Position numbers and translations under genes: made by a program
In this document: piece by piece, positions 43,019-51,577 of the stretch
Numbering within the stretch: the stretch's first letter is position 1
Layout of the letters: each line of letters starts with the position of its first letter
Notes under the pieces: generated by a model
The model's input: the letters and a program-made list of their open reading frames with translations, nothing else
Told to the model about the DNA's origin: nothing
The model's database searches: none
Source of the DNA: Streptomyces sp. HUAS MG91
Lineage (GTDB): Bacteria; Actinomycetota; Actinomycetes; Streptomycetales; Streptomycetaceae
Direction of reading: 5' to 3'
NCBI RefSeq assembly: GCF_040529335.1
Contig: NZ_CP159534.1
Coordinates: 6,944,001-7,008,000 of the forward strand
Length of the DNA: 64,000 nucleotides

Positions 43019-43596
43019 GCTGTACCCGCCTTGCTGAATCGGGGCAGGAGACCTGCCCGTACGGCCTCGGCCACGGTCGGCGCCTTCGCGTCCTTGTCCG
43101 AGATGAGGGGTGCCTGAGGGCAGTTCCAGGGCAGCGCGAGATCGGGATCGAGCGGGTTGATGTCGATCTGCGTGCCCGGCACGTACGCGGAGGAGACGAC
43201 GTAGCAGATGCAGGCGTCGTCGCTGAGCGCGAGGAATCCGTGGCCCACGCCCTCGGGGACGTAGAGGGACGTGCCGGAGTCCGCGTCGATCTCGTTGACC
43301 CGGTGCTCCCCGAAGGTCGGGGAGCCGATCCGCAGGTCCACCACGATGTCCCGCAGCACACCGCGTACGCAGGTGATGTACTTGGCCTGCCCGGGGGGTA
43401 TGCGCACACTGTGGATGCCGCGCAGGGTGTGCCGTCTCGACACGGAGTAGTTGATCTGCCGGGGCTGGAAGGCGACTCCGGTCACGCTCTCCAGCACGTC
43501 GCCGCGCCAGGACTCGTAGAACGTCCCGCGCTCGTCCGGAATCTGCTCGGGCGTGATCAGGTAGGTGCCGGGGATGGTCATTTCCTCGATGCGCAC
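43015..43596 (-). CDS. dTDP-4-keto-6-deoxyhexose 3,5-epimerase (RmlC-like, UrdZ1/LanZ1-like)
   Basis: 193 residues of the RmlC cupin fold. LRGIHSVRIPPGQAKYITCV carries the catalytic histidine, and SLYVPEGVGHGFLALSDDAC the conserved VPEGxxHGFL loop. It inverts C-5 (and possibly C-3) to give the L-series needed for L-rhodinose. The GTG at 43596 keeps the N-terminal strand expected in the family and has AGAGG upstream; the ATG at 43581 would form an ATGA overlap with the preceding glycosyltransferase and is the alternative start. Either way the two genes overlap. Confidence 0.9.
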   Translation of the reverse strand: MRIEEMTIPGTYLITPEQIPDERGTFYESWRGDVLESVTGVAFQPRQINYSVSRRHTLRGIHSVRIPPGQAKYITCVRGVLRDIVVDLRIGSPTFGEHRVNEIDADSGTSLYVPEGVGHGFLALSDDACICYVVSSAYVPGTQIDINPLDPDLALPWNCPQAPLISDKDAKAPTVAEAVRAGLLPRFSKAGTA

Positions 43597-44780
43597 GACA
43601 CGCTCGCCTCTTTCGGTTCGGTGGCCGCCCGCGCCCGTCGTACGAGATCGGCGGCCACCTCGGCGGGGGACGGCATCGCGGCCATCTCCGCGCCCAGCCG
43701 GCGGGCCGACGCGGCATGGCGCGGGTCGGACAGCAACTCGTCCAGGGCCTGGCCGACGACCCGGGGATCGTCCTGCTGCGCGGGGGTCTCGAAGGACAGC
43801 CCGGCGCCGGCCGCGGTGAGCCGGTCGGCCAGCGGGAAGTGGTCCGCCAACTGCGGCAGCACCAACTGCGGGAGCCCGAACGCGGTGGCGGTCATCGCCG
43901 TACCGGCCCCGCCGTGGTGGACCATCGCGTCGCAGGTCCTGAGGAACAGATGCAGGGGCAGCGGGTCGACGACCGTCACGTTGCCCGGCAGCGGCCCGAC
44001 CCCCGCGCGGTACGGCTGCGGCAGTGTGACGAGGAGTTCGGTGTCACGGCGGGCGGCGAGGGCGTGCAGCAGGCCCCGGATGAACGGCTCGCCGTGCAGG
44101 GCCGGTGTGTTGCCCAGGGAGACCGCGACCCGCCGCCGCCCGGCCCCCGGGCCGGGGTCCGCCCGCACCCACGCCGGTGTCTGCGCGCCCCCGCTGTAGG
44201 GCACGTACCTGATCGGCACACCCGGCTCGCCGCCCGGGATCCGCAGGCCCGGCGGGCACGGGTCGAGCAGCACGGTCGGATCCGGCAGCGCCGCCGCGTC
44301 CGGCGCCCCGGCGCCGGCGCGCACGAAGCGGCGGGCGGCGCCGGAGATCGCGTCCACCGTCCACCGGTGATGCGCCACCGGCACGCCCAGCCGGGCGCCG
44401 ATGAGCAGGGAGCAGTACTCCAGCGGGTCGGCGACGATCAGCTCGGGTCCGTAGGCGTCGGCGAAGGCGCCGTAGCGGTCGAGGTGGGCGGTGGCGTGGG
44501 CCCACCACAGCCTGCCGTAGCCGCCGAGCACTTCAGGGGCCGGCCGGGGCCGCGCCTGAAGGGGCCGCTGCCCCGGGGGCAGGTCCCTCAGCAGCATGGC
44601 GTCGACGTCGAACGGCTCGCCCACCGCGACGGCGGTGAGCCCGGAGGCCCGGACCGCGCCCAGCACATCGGGCTGGCACAGCACCGTCACCTCGTGGCCG
44701 GCCGACCGCAGCGCCCACAGCAGGGGCACCAGGGGCAGGTAGTGGGACGGGACAGGGGTGGAGATCACCAGTACGCGCAT
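43578..44780 (-). CDS. Glycosyltransferase, angucycline O-glycosylation
   Basis: 400 residues. The GT-B fold is shown by MRVLVISTPVPSHYLPLVPL at the N-terminus and by TCDAMVHHGGAGTAMTATAF for the donor-sugar site. It resembles the urdamycin/landomycin O-glycosyltransferases of the UrdGT1/LanGT4 group. It probably adds L-rhodinose or D-olivose to the aglycone or the growing sugar chain. It follows the 430-residue glycosyltransferase by 36 bases and overlaps the epimerase gene. The exact acceptor cannot be read from the sequence. Confidence 0.88.
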   Translation of the reverse strand: MRVLVISTPVPSHYLPLVPLLWALRSAGHEVTVLCQPDVLGAVRASGLTAVAVGEPFDVDAMLLRDLPPGQRPLQARPRPAPEVLGGYGRLWWAHATAHLDRYGAFADAYGPELIVADPLEYCSLLIGARLGVPVAHHRWTVDAISGAARRFVRAGAGAPDAAALPDPTVLLDPCPPGLRIPGGEPGVPIRYVPYSGGAQTPAWVRADPGPGAGRRRVAVSLGNTPALHGEPFIRGLLHALAARRDTELLVTLPQPYRAGVGPLPGNVTVVDPLPLHLFLRTCDAMVHHGGAGTAMTATAFGLPQLVLPQLADHFPLADRLTAAGAGLSFETPAQQDDPRVVGQALDELLSDPRHAASARRLGAEMAAMPSPAEVAADLVRRARAATEPKEASVSCASRK

Positions 44781-44816
44781 CTGACGGACAGTCCTTTCCG
44801 GCCGCTGCGGGCGCGG

Positions 44817-46109
44817 TCAGCGGCGCTCGGCGGTCAGGCGCTCCAGCAGGGGCACGATGTCCTTCGGCGCGGGCGCGGCGAGCATCTCGTCGTACAGGCG
44901 GCGGGCGCCGTGGGAGAACGACGGCTCGTGCAGGAGCCGCACGAGCTGCTTGTGCAGGCCCGCGACGTCCAGCGCCTCGGGATCGGCGACCAGACCCGCC
45001 CCCATCTCCTCGACGTACCGGGCGGTGACCATCTCGTCCCACATCGGCAGCGGCACGACGAGCTGGGGCACCTGGAAGTTGACGGCGGCGGCGAACGTGC
45101 CGCCCCCGCCGTGGTGGATCACCGCCGAACTGGTCGGCAGGACCTGGTTGAGCGGCACGTACTCCACCGCGCGGACGTTGTCGGGCAGGGTGCCGACCGC
45201 GGCGAGCTGCTCGCTGTTGAGGGTGGCGACGACCTCGACGTCCAGGGCGGACACCGAGTCGAAGAACTCCCGCACGGGGAAGCCGCTGTACTTGCCGAAC
45301 AGCTTGCGGCGGCTCACCCCCAGGGTGAGCACCACCCGCGGACGCTCCGGCTGGTGGTGCAGCCAGGCCGGCAGCGGGGCCGCCCCGGTGTAGGGGACCC
45401 GCCGTACCGGCACGTGCGTGAGGTCGAGCGGCAGCCGCATCCTGGACTGGGTCAGGTCCACGGTCCACTGGCCGAGCAGCATCTCGTCGTCGAACTCCAA
45501 CCCGTACTGCTCCAGCATCGGCCCGTACCAGGCCTCCCACGGGTGCTCGGTCGACTCGGCTCCGGGCCGGGCCAGTTCCCGCTTCGTCCGCTCGTGGATC
45601 AGGGCGATGTTGTCCGTGCCCCAGACCAGGCGGGCATGCGCGGCGCCGGTGACCCGCGCGGCCACCGGCGCGGGGAACATCAGCGGGTCCCACAGCACCA
45701 GATCGGGCTGCCAGGCGCGGGCGAAGTCGACCAGGTTGTCCAGCACGGGCCTGCGGCCACCCGGCTCCTCGGGCTCGGGGTAGTGCATCCGGAACATGCC
45801 GGTGAGGATCGCGCGCGCCGTGCGCCAGCCCTGCGACTCCTCCGGCTCGAACGCGTCGAAGGCGAGCGAGGGGCGGTTCGGCTTGCTGTCCCCGGTGTCC
45901 TTGCTCAGGGCCTCCGGCAGCTCCTCCGGCGAACCTAGCGGTACGGCCGTGAGCCCGGCCGCGCCTATGTTCGTGATCACCCCCGGGTCCACGACGCCCG
46001 CGTGGCTCGCCACGACGACCTCGTGCCCGGCGCTCTGCAACGCCCAGGCCAGCGGCACGACGGGATACAGATGTGCCGTCGCCGGGAAGATGGTGAACAG
46101 GACACGCAT
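44817..46109 (-). CDS. Glycosyltransferase, larger member of the cluster's three
   Basis: 430 residues of the same GT-B family: MRVLFTIFPATAHLYPVVPL at the N-terminus and SAVIHHGGGGTFAAAVNFQV at the donor site. It is 30-50 residues longer than the other two, with an expanded acceptor domain (about residues 60-130). No gene for a P450-like glycosyltransferase partner is present, so it should act alone. It probably attaches one of the O-linked sugars. It begins 79 bases after the exporter gene. Confidence 0.88.
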   Translation of the reverse strand: MRVLFTIFPATAHLYPVVPLAWALQSAGHEVVVASHAGVVDPGVITNIGAAGLTAVPLGSPEELPEALSKDTGDSKPNRPSLAFDAFEPEESQGWRTARAILTGMFRMHYPEPEEPGGRRPVLDNLVDFARAWQPDLVLWDPLMFPAPVAARVTGAAHARLVWGTDNIALIHERTKRELARPGAESTEHPWEAWYGPMLEQYGLEFDDEMLLGQWTVDLTQSRMRLPLDLTHVPVRRVPYTGAAPLPAWLHHQPERPRVVLTLGVSRRKLFGKYSGFPVREFFDSVSALDVEVVATLNSEQLAAVGTLPDNVRAVEYVPLNQVLPTSSAVIHHGGGGTFAAAVNFQVPQLVVPLPMWDEMVTARYVEEMGAGLVADPEALDVAGLHKQLVRLLHEPSFSHGARRLYDEMLAAPAPKDIVPLLERLTAERR

Positions 46110-46188
46110 CGTTGAAACTCCGTTCGGGTTCGAGAGCGCGGTGGCGCGCCGGTGGGGGAGGAACCGGGGTGAGTGCGGACCGGCGCCG

Positions 46189-47400
46189 TCAGGGCGCGGC
46201 GCCGCTCCCGCCGGGGCGGGCCGTGCAGGCGACCAGCGCGCCCGTCGCCGACAGGGCGGTCAGGAACGCCAGAGCGCCCCGGTGACCGCCGCCCAGGGCG
46301 ACGGCCGTGACCGGTAGCGCGAGCACCGCCCCGAGCTGCACGGCCGTCTGGTAGACGGGCACCGCGGCAGCCCGCCGCTCGGCCGCGATCCCGGCCGTGG
46401 CCTGGAGGTTGAGGGCCGCGAAGGACAGCACGAAGCCGGCCTCCACCAGGAGCAGCGCGGGCAGCACTCCGGTGGCGTACGTCGTCGGCGCCCCGGTCAG
46501 CAGGGCGGTCCCGCAGCCGAGCGCCGCGGCGCAGCTCCCGGCCCTGATCAGGCGCTCGGTGCCGAAGCGCGCCACCATCCGGCCGGCGAAGGGCAGCGCG
46601 AGCGCCAGTGGCACACAGGCCGGGAGGAACGCGAGCGCCGTGCGCCAGGAGCTCCACCCCCACTGATCGGCCAGCCGGTGGGTGAGCACCAACAGCAGGC
46701 CCAGGTACGTGCCGTTGAGCGTGGCCGCGCACACGGCCGAGCGCCGGAACGCGGCGTCGCGCAGCAGCCCCGCCAGGGTCGTCCTCAGCGCCGGGGCGGG
46801 CGGCGGCGCGGTGTCGCGGGGGATGAGCCGGGCGCCGGCCGCCAGCAGCAGCAGGGCGACCGGGGCGGGGAACACCGGGTTCCAGCGCCAGCTCAGTTCG
46901 GTGAGCGCCCCCGAGGACAGCAGGCCCGCGGTGAAGCCGGCCGCCCCGAAGAGGGAGTAGACCGACACCGCCCGGCGCTGTTCGGCTCCCGGCCGGATCG
47001 TGGTGCTGATGATCGCAAGCCCGGTGGGCGCGGTCAGTGCCGCGCACATGCCCTTCACCACCCGGGTGACGATCAGCAGGACGCCCTCGTGGGCGAGCCC
47101 GCCGACCAGCGAGGCGGCGATGAACACCGGCAACGCGGCCAGGTACACGCGCCGCCTGCCCCACCGGGCGACGAGACGCGGACCGAGCAGCAGCAGTGCC
47201 GCGAAACCGGCGGCGAAGCCGCTCATCGCCCACTGGCTGCCGAGCGTCGACAGTCCGAGGTCCCGCCCCATGGCCGGCAGCGCGACCAGCATGACGGAGA
47301 CTTCCAGGGCGTCGATGAGCATGTTCCCGGCGAGCACGAAGAGCAGGGCCCGCTGTCCGGCGCCGGTGCGGGAGGAGGCGGGTGTGGAGAGCGTCGTCAT
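46189..47400 (-). CDS. MFS transporter, probable angucycline exporter
   Basis: 403 residues with about 12 hydrophobic segments. The motif between helices 2 and 3 is degenerate but recognisable (LVARWGRRRVYLAALPVF), and the first helix carries ALEVSVMLVALPAMGRDLGL, typical of drug:proton antiporters. It lies inside the biosynthetic operon, between the oxygenase-reductase fusion and the glycosyltransferases. Export of the final glycoside or an intermediate is the likely function. The ATG at 47400 follows the fusion gene stop by 20 bases. Confidence 0.88.
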   Translation of the reverse strand: MTTLSTPASSRTGAGQRALLFVLAGNMLIDALEVSVMLVALPAMGRDLGLSTLGSQWAMSGFAAGFAALLLLGPRLVARWGRRRVYLAALPVFIAASLVGGLAHEGVLLIVTRVVKGMCAALTAPTGLAIISTTIRPGAEQRRAVSVYSLFGAAGFTAGLLSSGALTELSWRWNPVFPAPVALLLLAAGARLIPRDTAPPPAPALRTTLAGLLRDAAFRRSAVCAATLNGTYLGLLLVLTHRLADQWGWSSWRTALAFLPACVPLALALPFAGRMVARFGTERLIRAGSCAAALGCGTALLTGAPTTYATGVLPALLLVEAGFVLSFAALNLQATAGIAAERRAAAVPVYQTAVQLGAVLALPVTAVALGGGHRGALAFLTALSATGALVACTARPGGSGAAP

Positions 47401-47420
47401 CGGCTCGGCCGTCCGCCCGC

Positions 47421-48182
47421 TCAGCCGAGCAGGGTGCCGCCGCTGGCGTCCAGATAGGAGCCGGTGATCCAGCGGGAGTCGTCGCCGGCGAGGAAGGCCA
47501 CCACGTCGGCGATGTCCCGGGTCTCGCCGACCCGGCCGAAGACCGAGTAGTTCGCCATGGCCGCGACCGCCTCCGGGTCGTCGAAGACCGGGGTGCCGTT
47601 GTCGGTGATGCCGGGGCCCACGCTGTTCACGGTGATGCCGCGGGGGCCGAGGTGCTTGGCGAAGTGCAGGGTGAGCTGGTCGATGGCGCCCTTCGTCATC
47701 GCGTACGCCACCTCCTGCGGGTTGGCGACCCGGGTCAGTCCGGAGGAGATGTTGATGATCCGGCCGCCGTCGGGGAGGTTGTCCAGCGCGCGCTGCACGA
47801 GGAAGTACGGCGCCTTGGCGTTGACGGCGAAGAGGCGGTCGAACGCCTCGGGCGTGAGGTCCTCGGGGGCCACACCGCCCATGACGCCCGCGTTGTTCAC
47901 GAGGATGTCGAGCGTGACGGAGCCGGTGCGCTCCTTCAGCTCCCGCTCCAGGGCCAGGAACAGTTCGTGGACGTCGCCGGGCACTCCGAGCTCGGCGAGC
48001 ACCGAGAAGCCCCGGCCGCCCTCCTTCTCGATGGCGGCGACGGTCTCGTCGGCGGCCTCCCGGTTGCTGGAGCAGTGCACCGCGACCAGCGCGCCCTCGC
48101 GGGCCAGCCGGATCGCCGTGGCCCGGCCGATGCCGCGGCTGGAACCGGTGACGAGCGCGGTCTTTCCGGTGAGTTTGCCCAT
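47421..48182 (-). CDS. Nested reductase translated from within the fusion gene
   Basis: The ATG at 48182 begins MGKLTGKTALVTGSSRGIG in the same frame as the oxygenase. It is preceded by AGGAGGA with a 5-base spacer, a near-ideal Shine-Dalgarno. The product would be a 253-residue SDR with Ser, Tyr and Lys catalytic residues. In PgaM the separately translated reductase domain is reported to form a complex with the full-length protein. The same arrangement here is inferred from the internal start signal. Confidence 0.75.
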   Translation of the reverse strand: MGKLTGKTALVTGSSRGIGRATAIRLAREGALVAVHCSSNREAADETVAAIEKEGGRGFSVLAELGVPGDVHELFLALERELKERTGSVTLDILVNNAGVMGGVAPEDLTPEAFDRLFAVNAKAPYFLVQRALDNLPDGGRIINISSGLTRVANPQEVAYAMTKGAIDQLTLHFAKHLGPRGITVNSVGPGITDNGTPVFDDPEAVAAMANYSVFGRVGETRDIADVVAFLAGDDSRWITGSYLDASGGTLLG

Positions 48183-49415
48183 GGTGATCCTCCTGTGCGT
48201 CGTGTGCTGACGATTCGGTCCGTGCGTGCCGTGAGCGCTGGGCGCGGGCGGGGCGCCGGGCCCCGGGGCGGCCGGGCCGCCGCCGTCGAGCCCGCTGATC
48301 ATCGCGGCGAGGTGGCGGCGGGCCGCCGGTATCCGGAGCAGTTCCCTGAACACCGTCCGCACACCGTCCACTTCGGGCCCGCCGAACAGCAGATGGGCCT
48401 GCGCCTCGATGTTGCCGAGCACGCGGGCGCCCACCGGGTGGCGGACGGCGTGATAGGTGTCGAGCAGTTCCTCACCGGCCCGGCCGGCGAGGTGGGCGGC
48501 GAGCTTGCCGCCGAGGTCCGCCGCGTCCTGCAGACCGAGGTTGAGGGCCTGCCCGCCCACCGGCAACTGGACATGCGCGGCGTCCCCGGCGAGGAACACC
48601 CGGCCGAGGCGGTACCGGGCGACCTGGCGCCGGGCGTTGTGGAACGCGTCGAGCCAGACGGGCTCGGCGCCGCCGAGGTCCTCGCCGGTGACGTCGGCCC
48701 ACACCGCGCGGATCTTCTCGAAGGAGGGGGTCCGCGACGCGCCGGGTGCCCGGCCGAAGGCGTGCACCATGACGCGGGTGACGCCGTCCGGCCCGCGGCG
48801 GGCGTTGGCCACCCCGCCCGGGTGCCGCTCGAAGCGCCGCTCCCGCAGGTCGACGCCCCTCAGGTCCGCGCGCAGCAGCTCCTTGGTGGGGCCGACGCCG
48901 GGGAACGCGAAGCCGGCCAGCCGCCGTACGGTGCTCTCCTCGCCGTCGCAGCCCACGACGTACGCGGCGGTCAGCCGCAGCCGCTCGCCCGTCGGCGTGG
49001 TGGCGACGACATGGACCCGGTCCGGCGTCTCGGCCAGTGCGGTCACCGTGTGTCCGCGCCGCAGTTCGGCGCCGAGGCCCGTCGCCCAGTCCGCGAGAAC
49101 GGCCTCGACGCGGGTCTGCGGCGCCTTCCACTGTCCGGCGTACGGACTGTCGCCGGCTTCGGCCAGATCGAGGGGGATGCCCCCGAAGTGGCCGAAGCCG
49201 GCGTCCGGCGGCGGCCCGAGCCGGTCGGTCAGGCCCCGCTCGTGCAGCAGTTCCATGGTGCGGGCGTGCAGGATCGACGCCCGCGACTCGGTGGTGGGCT
49301 CGGCCAGCCGCTCCAGCACCGTCACCCGCGCCCCGCCCGTGCGCAGGTCCCCGGCGAGCAGCAGGCCGACCGGTCCGGCGCCCACGACCAGCACGTCCGT
49401 GTCCGGCGCGGCCAC
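47421..49415 (-). CDS. Oxygenase-reductase fusion, UrdM/PgaM type
   Basis: 664 residues from the GTG at 49415, two bases after the aromatase stop. Residues 1-411 are an FAD-dependent aromatic hydroxylase: DVLVVGAGPVGLLLAGDL, YVVGCDGEESTVRRLAG and VFLAGDAAHVQLPVGGQALN. It lacks the C-terminal thioredoxin-like domain of the other oxygenase. Residues 412-664 are a short-chain reductase: TGSSRGIGRATAIRLA, INISSGL and YAMTKGAID. UrdM and PgaM share this layout and act in C-12/C-12b oxygenation and C-6 ketoreduction of angucyclines. A ribosome site at the domain boundary suggests the reductase is also made alone. Confidence 0.9.
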   Translation of the reverse strand: MAAPDTDVLVVGAGPVGLLLAGDLRTGGARVTVLERLAEPTTESRASILHARTMELLHERGLTDRLGPPPDAGFGHFGGIPLDLAEAGDSPYAGQWKAPQTRVEAVLADWATGLGAELRRGHTVTALAETPDRVHVVATTPTGERLRLTAAYVVGCDGEESTVRRLAGFAFPGVGPTKELLRADLRGVDLRERRFERHPGGVANARRGPDGVTRVMVHAFGRAPGASRTPSFEKIRAVWADVTGEDLGGAEPVWLDAFHNARRQVARYRLGRVFLAGDAAHVQLPVGGQALNLGLQDAADLGGKLAAHLAGRAGEELLDTYHAVRHPVGARVLGNIEAQAHLLFGGPEVDGVRTVFRELLRIPAARRHLAAMISGLDGGGPAAPGPGAPPAPSAHGTHGPNRQHTTHRRITMGKLTGKTALVTGSSRGIGRATAIRLAREGALVAVHCSSNREAADETVAAIEKEGGRGFSVLAELGVPGDVHELFLALERELKERTGSVTLDILVNNAGVMGGVAPEDLTPEAFDRLFAVNAKAPYFLVQRALDNLPDGGRIINISSGLTRVANPQEVAYAMTKGAIDQLTLHFAKHLGPRGITVNSVGPGITDNGTPVFDDPEAVAAMANYSVFGRVGETRDIADVVAFLAGDDSRWITGSYLDASGGTLLG
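48183..48194 (-). promoter_or_regulatory. Internal ribosome-binding site deciding the nested reductase start
   Basis: On the minus strand AGGAGGA occupies 48194-48188 with the spacer TCACC before ATG at 48182. It is located in the linker coding for a Pro/Gly/His-rich stretch, so it need not disturb either folded domain. Confidence 0.8.
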
Positions 49416-49417
49416 GG

Positions 49418-50353
49418 TCAGCGCTTGTTCTCGGCGTACGCCTTGGCGTGGCCAAGGGTGGCGCGGCTGTTGGTGCTCAGTGCGCCGTGGACGTACGCCC
49501 GTGCGTCGGCGACGGTGGCGTCCGGGCCCAGCACCGCCGCGATGTTCGCCGTGTTGAGGACCACGGTGTGCTGCGAGGTCGCGGCGACGCCGTCGGCGTT
49601 CTCCGTGAAGGTCCAGCAACCGGTGTGCAGGGTCATCAGCGCGGGCAGGGTGACCTGCTTGTACGCGATCCGGTGGTGCGGGAAGACCACCCGGTACGAC
49701 TTGGTGGTGTGCGTCGAGCCGTCCTTGGCGCGGGTGTCCATCTCCAGGGTCTGCAGCCCCGGAGTGTCCTCCGCGAAGCGGACGGAGGCCACGTGCGGGA
49801 GCCGCTCCACCCACAGGCTGGCCTCGTTGATGAAGTCGTATGCGTCCTTGGCCGCGCCGGCGATCCGCACGGTGTCCTCGAAGGAGAACGTGATCTCCTC
49901 GGAGGCGTGGGCCAGTTCGACGTTGGTCTTCAGCGCGGCCAGCTCCGAGCGGGAGTTGCTGTCGACGGCCCGGTCGATCCAGCTCAGGCCCTCCGGGTCG
50001 TCGTCGACGGCCCGGTAGTCGTGCAGCAGCCGCACCCGCGAGGACGTCCCGGACAGCGGCTCGATGATCCATGTGCCGCCCATGGCGGCGACCGGCGGGG
50101 TGGAGACGTCCTGGCGGAACGTGATCCGCAGGTTCTCGGGGTCCAGGGTGCGGCGCGAGGTCCAGTTCTTCGCCTCGCCGTTGGCGGTGGCCCAGATCCG
50201 GATGCGCTCCTCGCCCGAGCCGCGCTCGACGTGGTCGACGTGGATGGTGGGCGGGAAGATCCGCGGCCAGTTCTCCACCTCGGCGAGCAGCCGGTAGACG
50301 GCGGCGGCCGGGGCCTCGACGGTGATGCTGTGCTCGACCTGACGGGTCGTCAT
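49418..50353 (-). CDS. Didomain aromatase/cyclase
   Basis: 311 residues from the ATG at 50353, preceded by GGAGGAG. Two START/Bet v1-like halves are visible: residues 1-150 (VEHSITVEAPAAAVYRLLAE) and residues 160-311 (EEITFSFEDTVRIAGAAKDA). The didomain form acts on C-9-reduced polyketides, fitting the presence of the ketoreductase just upstream. It dehydrates and aromatises the first ring of the decaketide chain. UrdL/LanL are the equivalents. The stop precedes the oxygenase GTG by two bases. Confidence 0.92.
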   Translation of the reverse strand: MTTRQVEHSITVEAPAAAVYRLLAEVENWPRIFPPTIHVDHVERGSGEERIRIWATANGEAKNWTSRRTLDPENLRITFRQDVSTPPVAAMGGTWIIEPLSGTSSRVRLLHDYRAVDDDPEGLSWIDRAVDSNSRSELAALKTNVELAHASEEITFSFEDTVRIAGAAKDAYDFINEASLWVERLPHVASVRFAEDTPGLQTLEMDTRAKDGSTHTTKSYRVVFPHHRIAYKQVTLPALMTLHTGCWTFTENADGVAATSQHTVVLNTANIAAVLGPDATVADARAYVHGALSTNSRATLGHAKAYAENKR

Positions 50354-50395
50354 GATGGGGTCTCCTCCGTGGTGGCTCACAAGGTGCCGGGCGGC

Positions 50396-51181
50396 TCAGA
50401 AGTTGCCCAGGCCGCCGCAGACGTTCAGCGCCTGGGAGGTGATGGAGGCGGCGGTGTCGGACGCCAGGTAGCCGACCAGGCCCGCGACCTCCTCGGGCGT
50501 CGAGTAGCGGCCGAGCGGGATCTTCGCCTGGAACTTCTGGAGGATGGCGTCCTCGTCGGTGTCGTACGCCGCCGCGTAGCCCTGGCGCACGCGCTGCGCC
50601 ATCGGCGTCTCGACGTAACCGGGGCAGACCGCGTTGACGGTGATGCCGGTGGGCGCGAGCTCGTTGCCGAGCGCCTTCGTGAAGCCGACGACGCCGTGCT
50701 TGGAGGCCGAGTAGGGGGCGCCGAGCACCACGCCCTGCTTGCCCGCGGTGGAGGCGATGTTGATGATGCGGCCGCGGTCCTTGTCGGCCATGCCGCCCGT
50801 GGTGAGCACCTCGCGCGTCATCAGGAAGACGCTGTCGAGGTTGGTGGCGATGACGTCGTGCCACAGGTCGTCGGCGATCTCGGCGGTGACCCCGCCGCCG
50901 GACCGGCCGGCGTTGTTGACGAGCACGTCGACCGGGCCGAAGCGCTCGACGGCCTGCCGCACGAAGCGTCGTATGTCGTCGACGGAACGGACGTCGCAGG
51001 GGGCGCCGTCCACGTCGAGACCCTCGTCGAGGAGTTCCTTGACCGTACGGGTCACGCTGTCCTCGGTGCGGGCGCACAGGAACACCCGGTGTCCCTGCTC
51101 GGCCAGCAGCCTGGTCACCGCGAGGCCGATGCCGCTGGTCGCGCCGGTGACGAGGGCGACCTTCGGACTGTGCTGCGTCAT
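50396..51181 (-). CDS. Polyketide C-9 ketoreductase
   Basis: 261 residues of the actIII-type SDR family. KVALVTGATSGIGLAVTRLL is the NADPH motif; IINIASTAG and YSASKHGVVGFTK hold Ser, Tyr and Lys. The C-terminal NVCGGLGNF is typical of type II polyketide ketoreductases. It reduces the C-9 carbonyl of the nascent chain, a feature retained in angucyclines. It lies between the ACP and aromatase genes and is separated from the ACP by a 19-base hairpin. Confidence 0.95.
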   Translation of the reverse strand: MTQHSPKVALVTGATSGIGLAVTRLLAEQGHRVFLCARTEDSVTRTVKELLDEGLDVDGAPCDVRSVDDIRRFVRQAVERFGPVDVLVNNAGRSGGGVTAEIADDLWHDVIATNLDSVFLMTREVLTTGGMADKDRGRIINIASTAGKQGVVLGAPYSASKHGVVGFTKALGNELAPTGITVNAVCPGYVETPMAQRVRQGYAAAYDTDEDAILQKFQAKIPLGRYSTPEEVAGLVGYLASDTAASITSQALNVCGGLGNF

Positions 51182-51249
51182 GTCTGTCTCCTGCGGAAAA
51201 GTGGGGGCGCGAGGTGGCGCGCGGGGAGAAGCGGGAGGAGCGGGCAGCG

Positions 51250-51292
51250 CGCCGCCGGTCCCCGTCGAAGGCGTCGACGGGGACCGGCGGCG
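51250..51292 (-). other. Intra-operon hairpin between ACP and ketoreductase genes
   Basis: A perfect 19-base stem (51250-51268 with 51274-51292) with a 5-base loop. The arm contains CGCCGGTCCCCGTCGA. No T-run follows on the minus strand, so it is less likely a terminator than an RNA-processing or stabilising element at the 3' end of the ACP message. Confidence 0.75.
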
Positions 51293-51307
51293 GGGTGCGG
51301 GCGGGGC

Positions 51308-51577
51308 TCAGCCGATCTCGGCGGGCACCAGCAGGGCGTTCACGGTCTCGATCAGCGCGCGCGGGGTCCTGGCGTCGGTCAGCGTGTCGTCGTCGAGGGT
51401 GACGCCGAACTCGCGCTCGATGCGGCCACCGGTCTCCAGCATCGCCAGGGACTCGTAGCCGAGCGACTCGAAGTCGGTGTCGATGATGTCCCCGTCGAGG
51501 TCGACGCCTTCGTCCGCGCCGGCCCCCTCGCGCAGGATGCGCTTGAGGTCGTCGAGGGTGAACTCGTGAGAAGCCAT
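51308..51577 (-). CDS. Type II polyketide acyl carrier protein
   Basis: 89 residues from the ATG at 51577. The attachment serine is S43 in SLGYESLAMLETGGRIE; the residue before it is Glu where Asp is more common. The helical layout and acidic composition are normal for aromatic-polyketide carrier proteins. It carries the growing chain after phosphopantetheinylation by the cluster's own transferase. It is unusually isolated for this operon: 293 bases from the KS-beta gene and 126 bases from the ketoreductase gene, with hairpins on both sides. Confidence 0.95.
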   Translation of the reverse strand: MASHEFTLDDLKRILREGAGADEGVDLDGDIIDTDFESLGYESLAMLETGGRIEREFGVTLDDDTLTDARTPRALIETVNALLVPAEIG

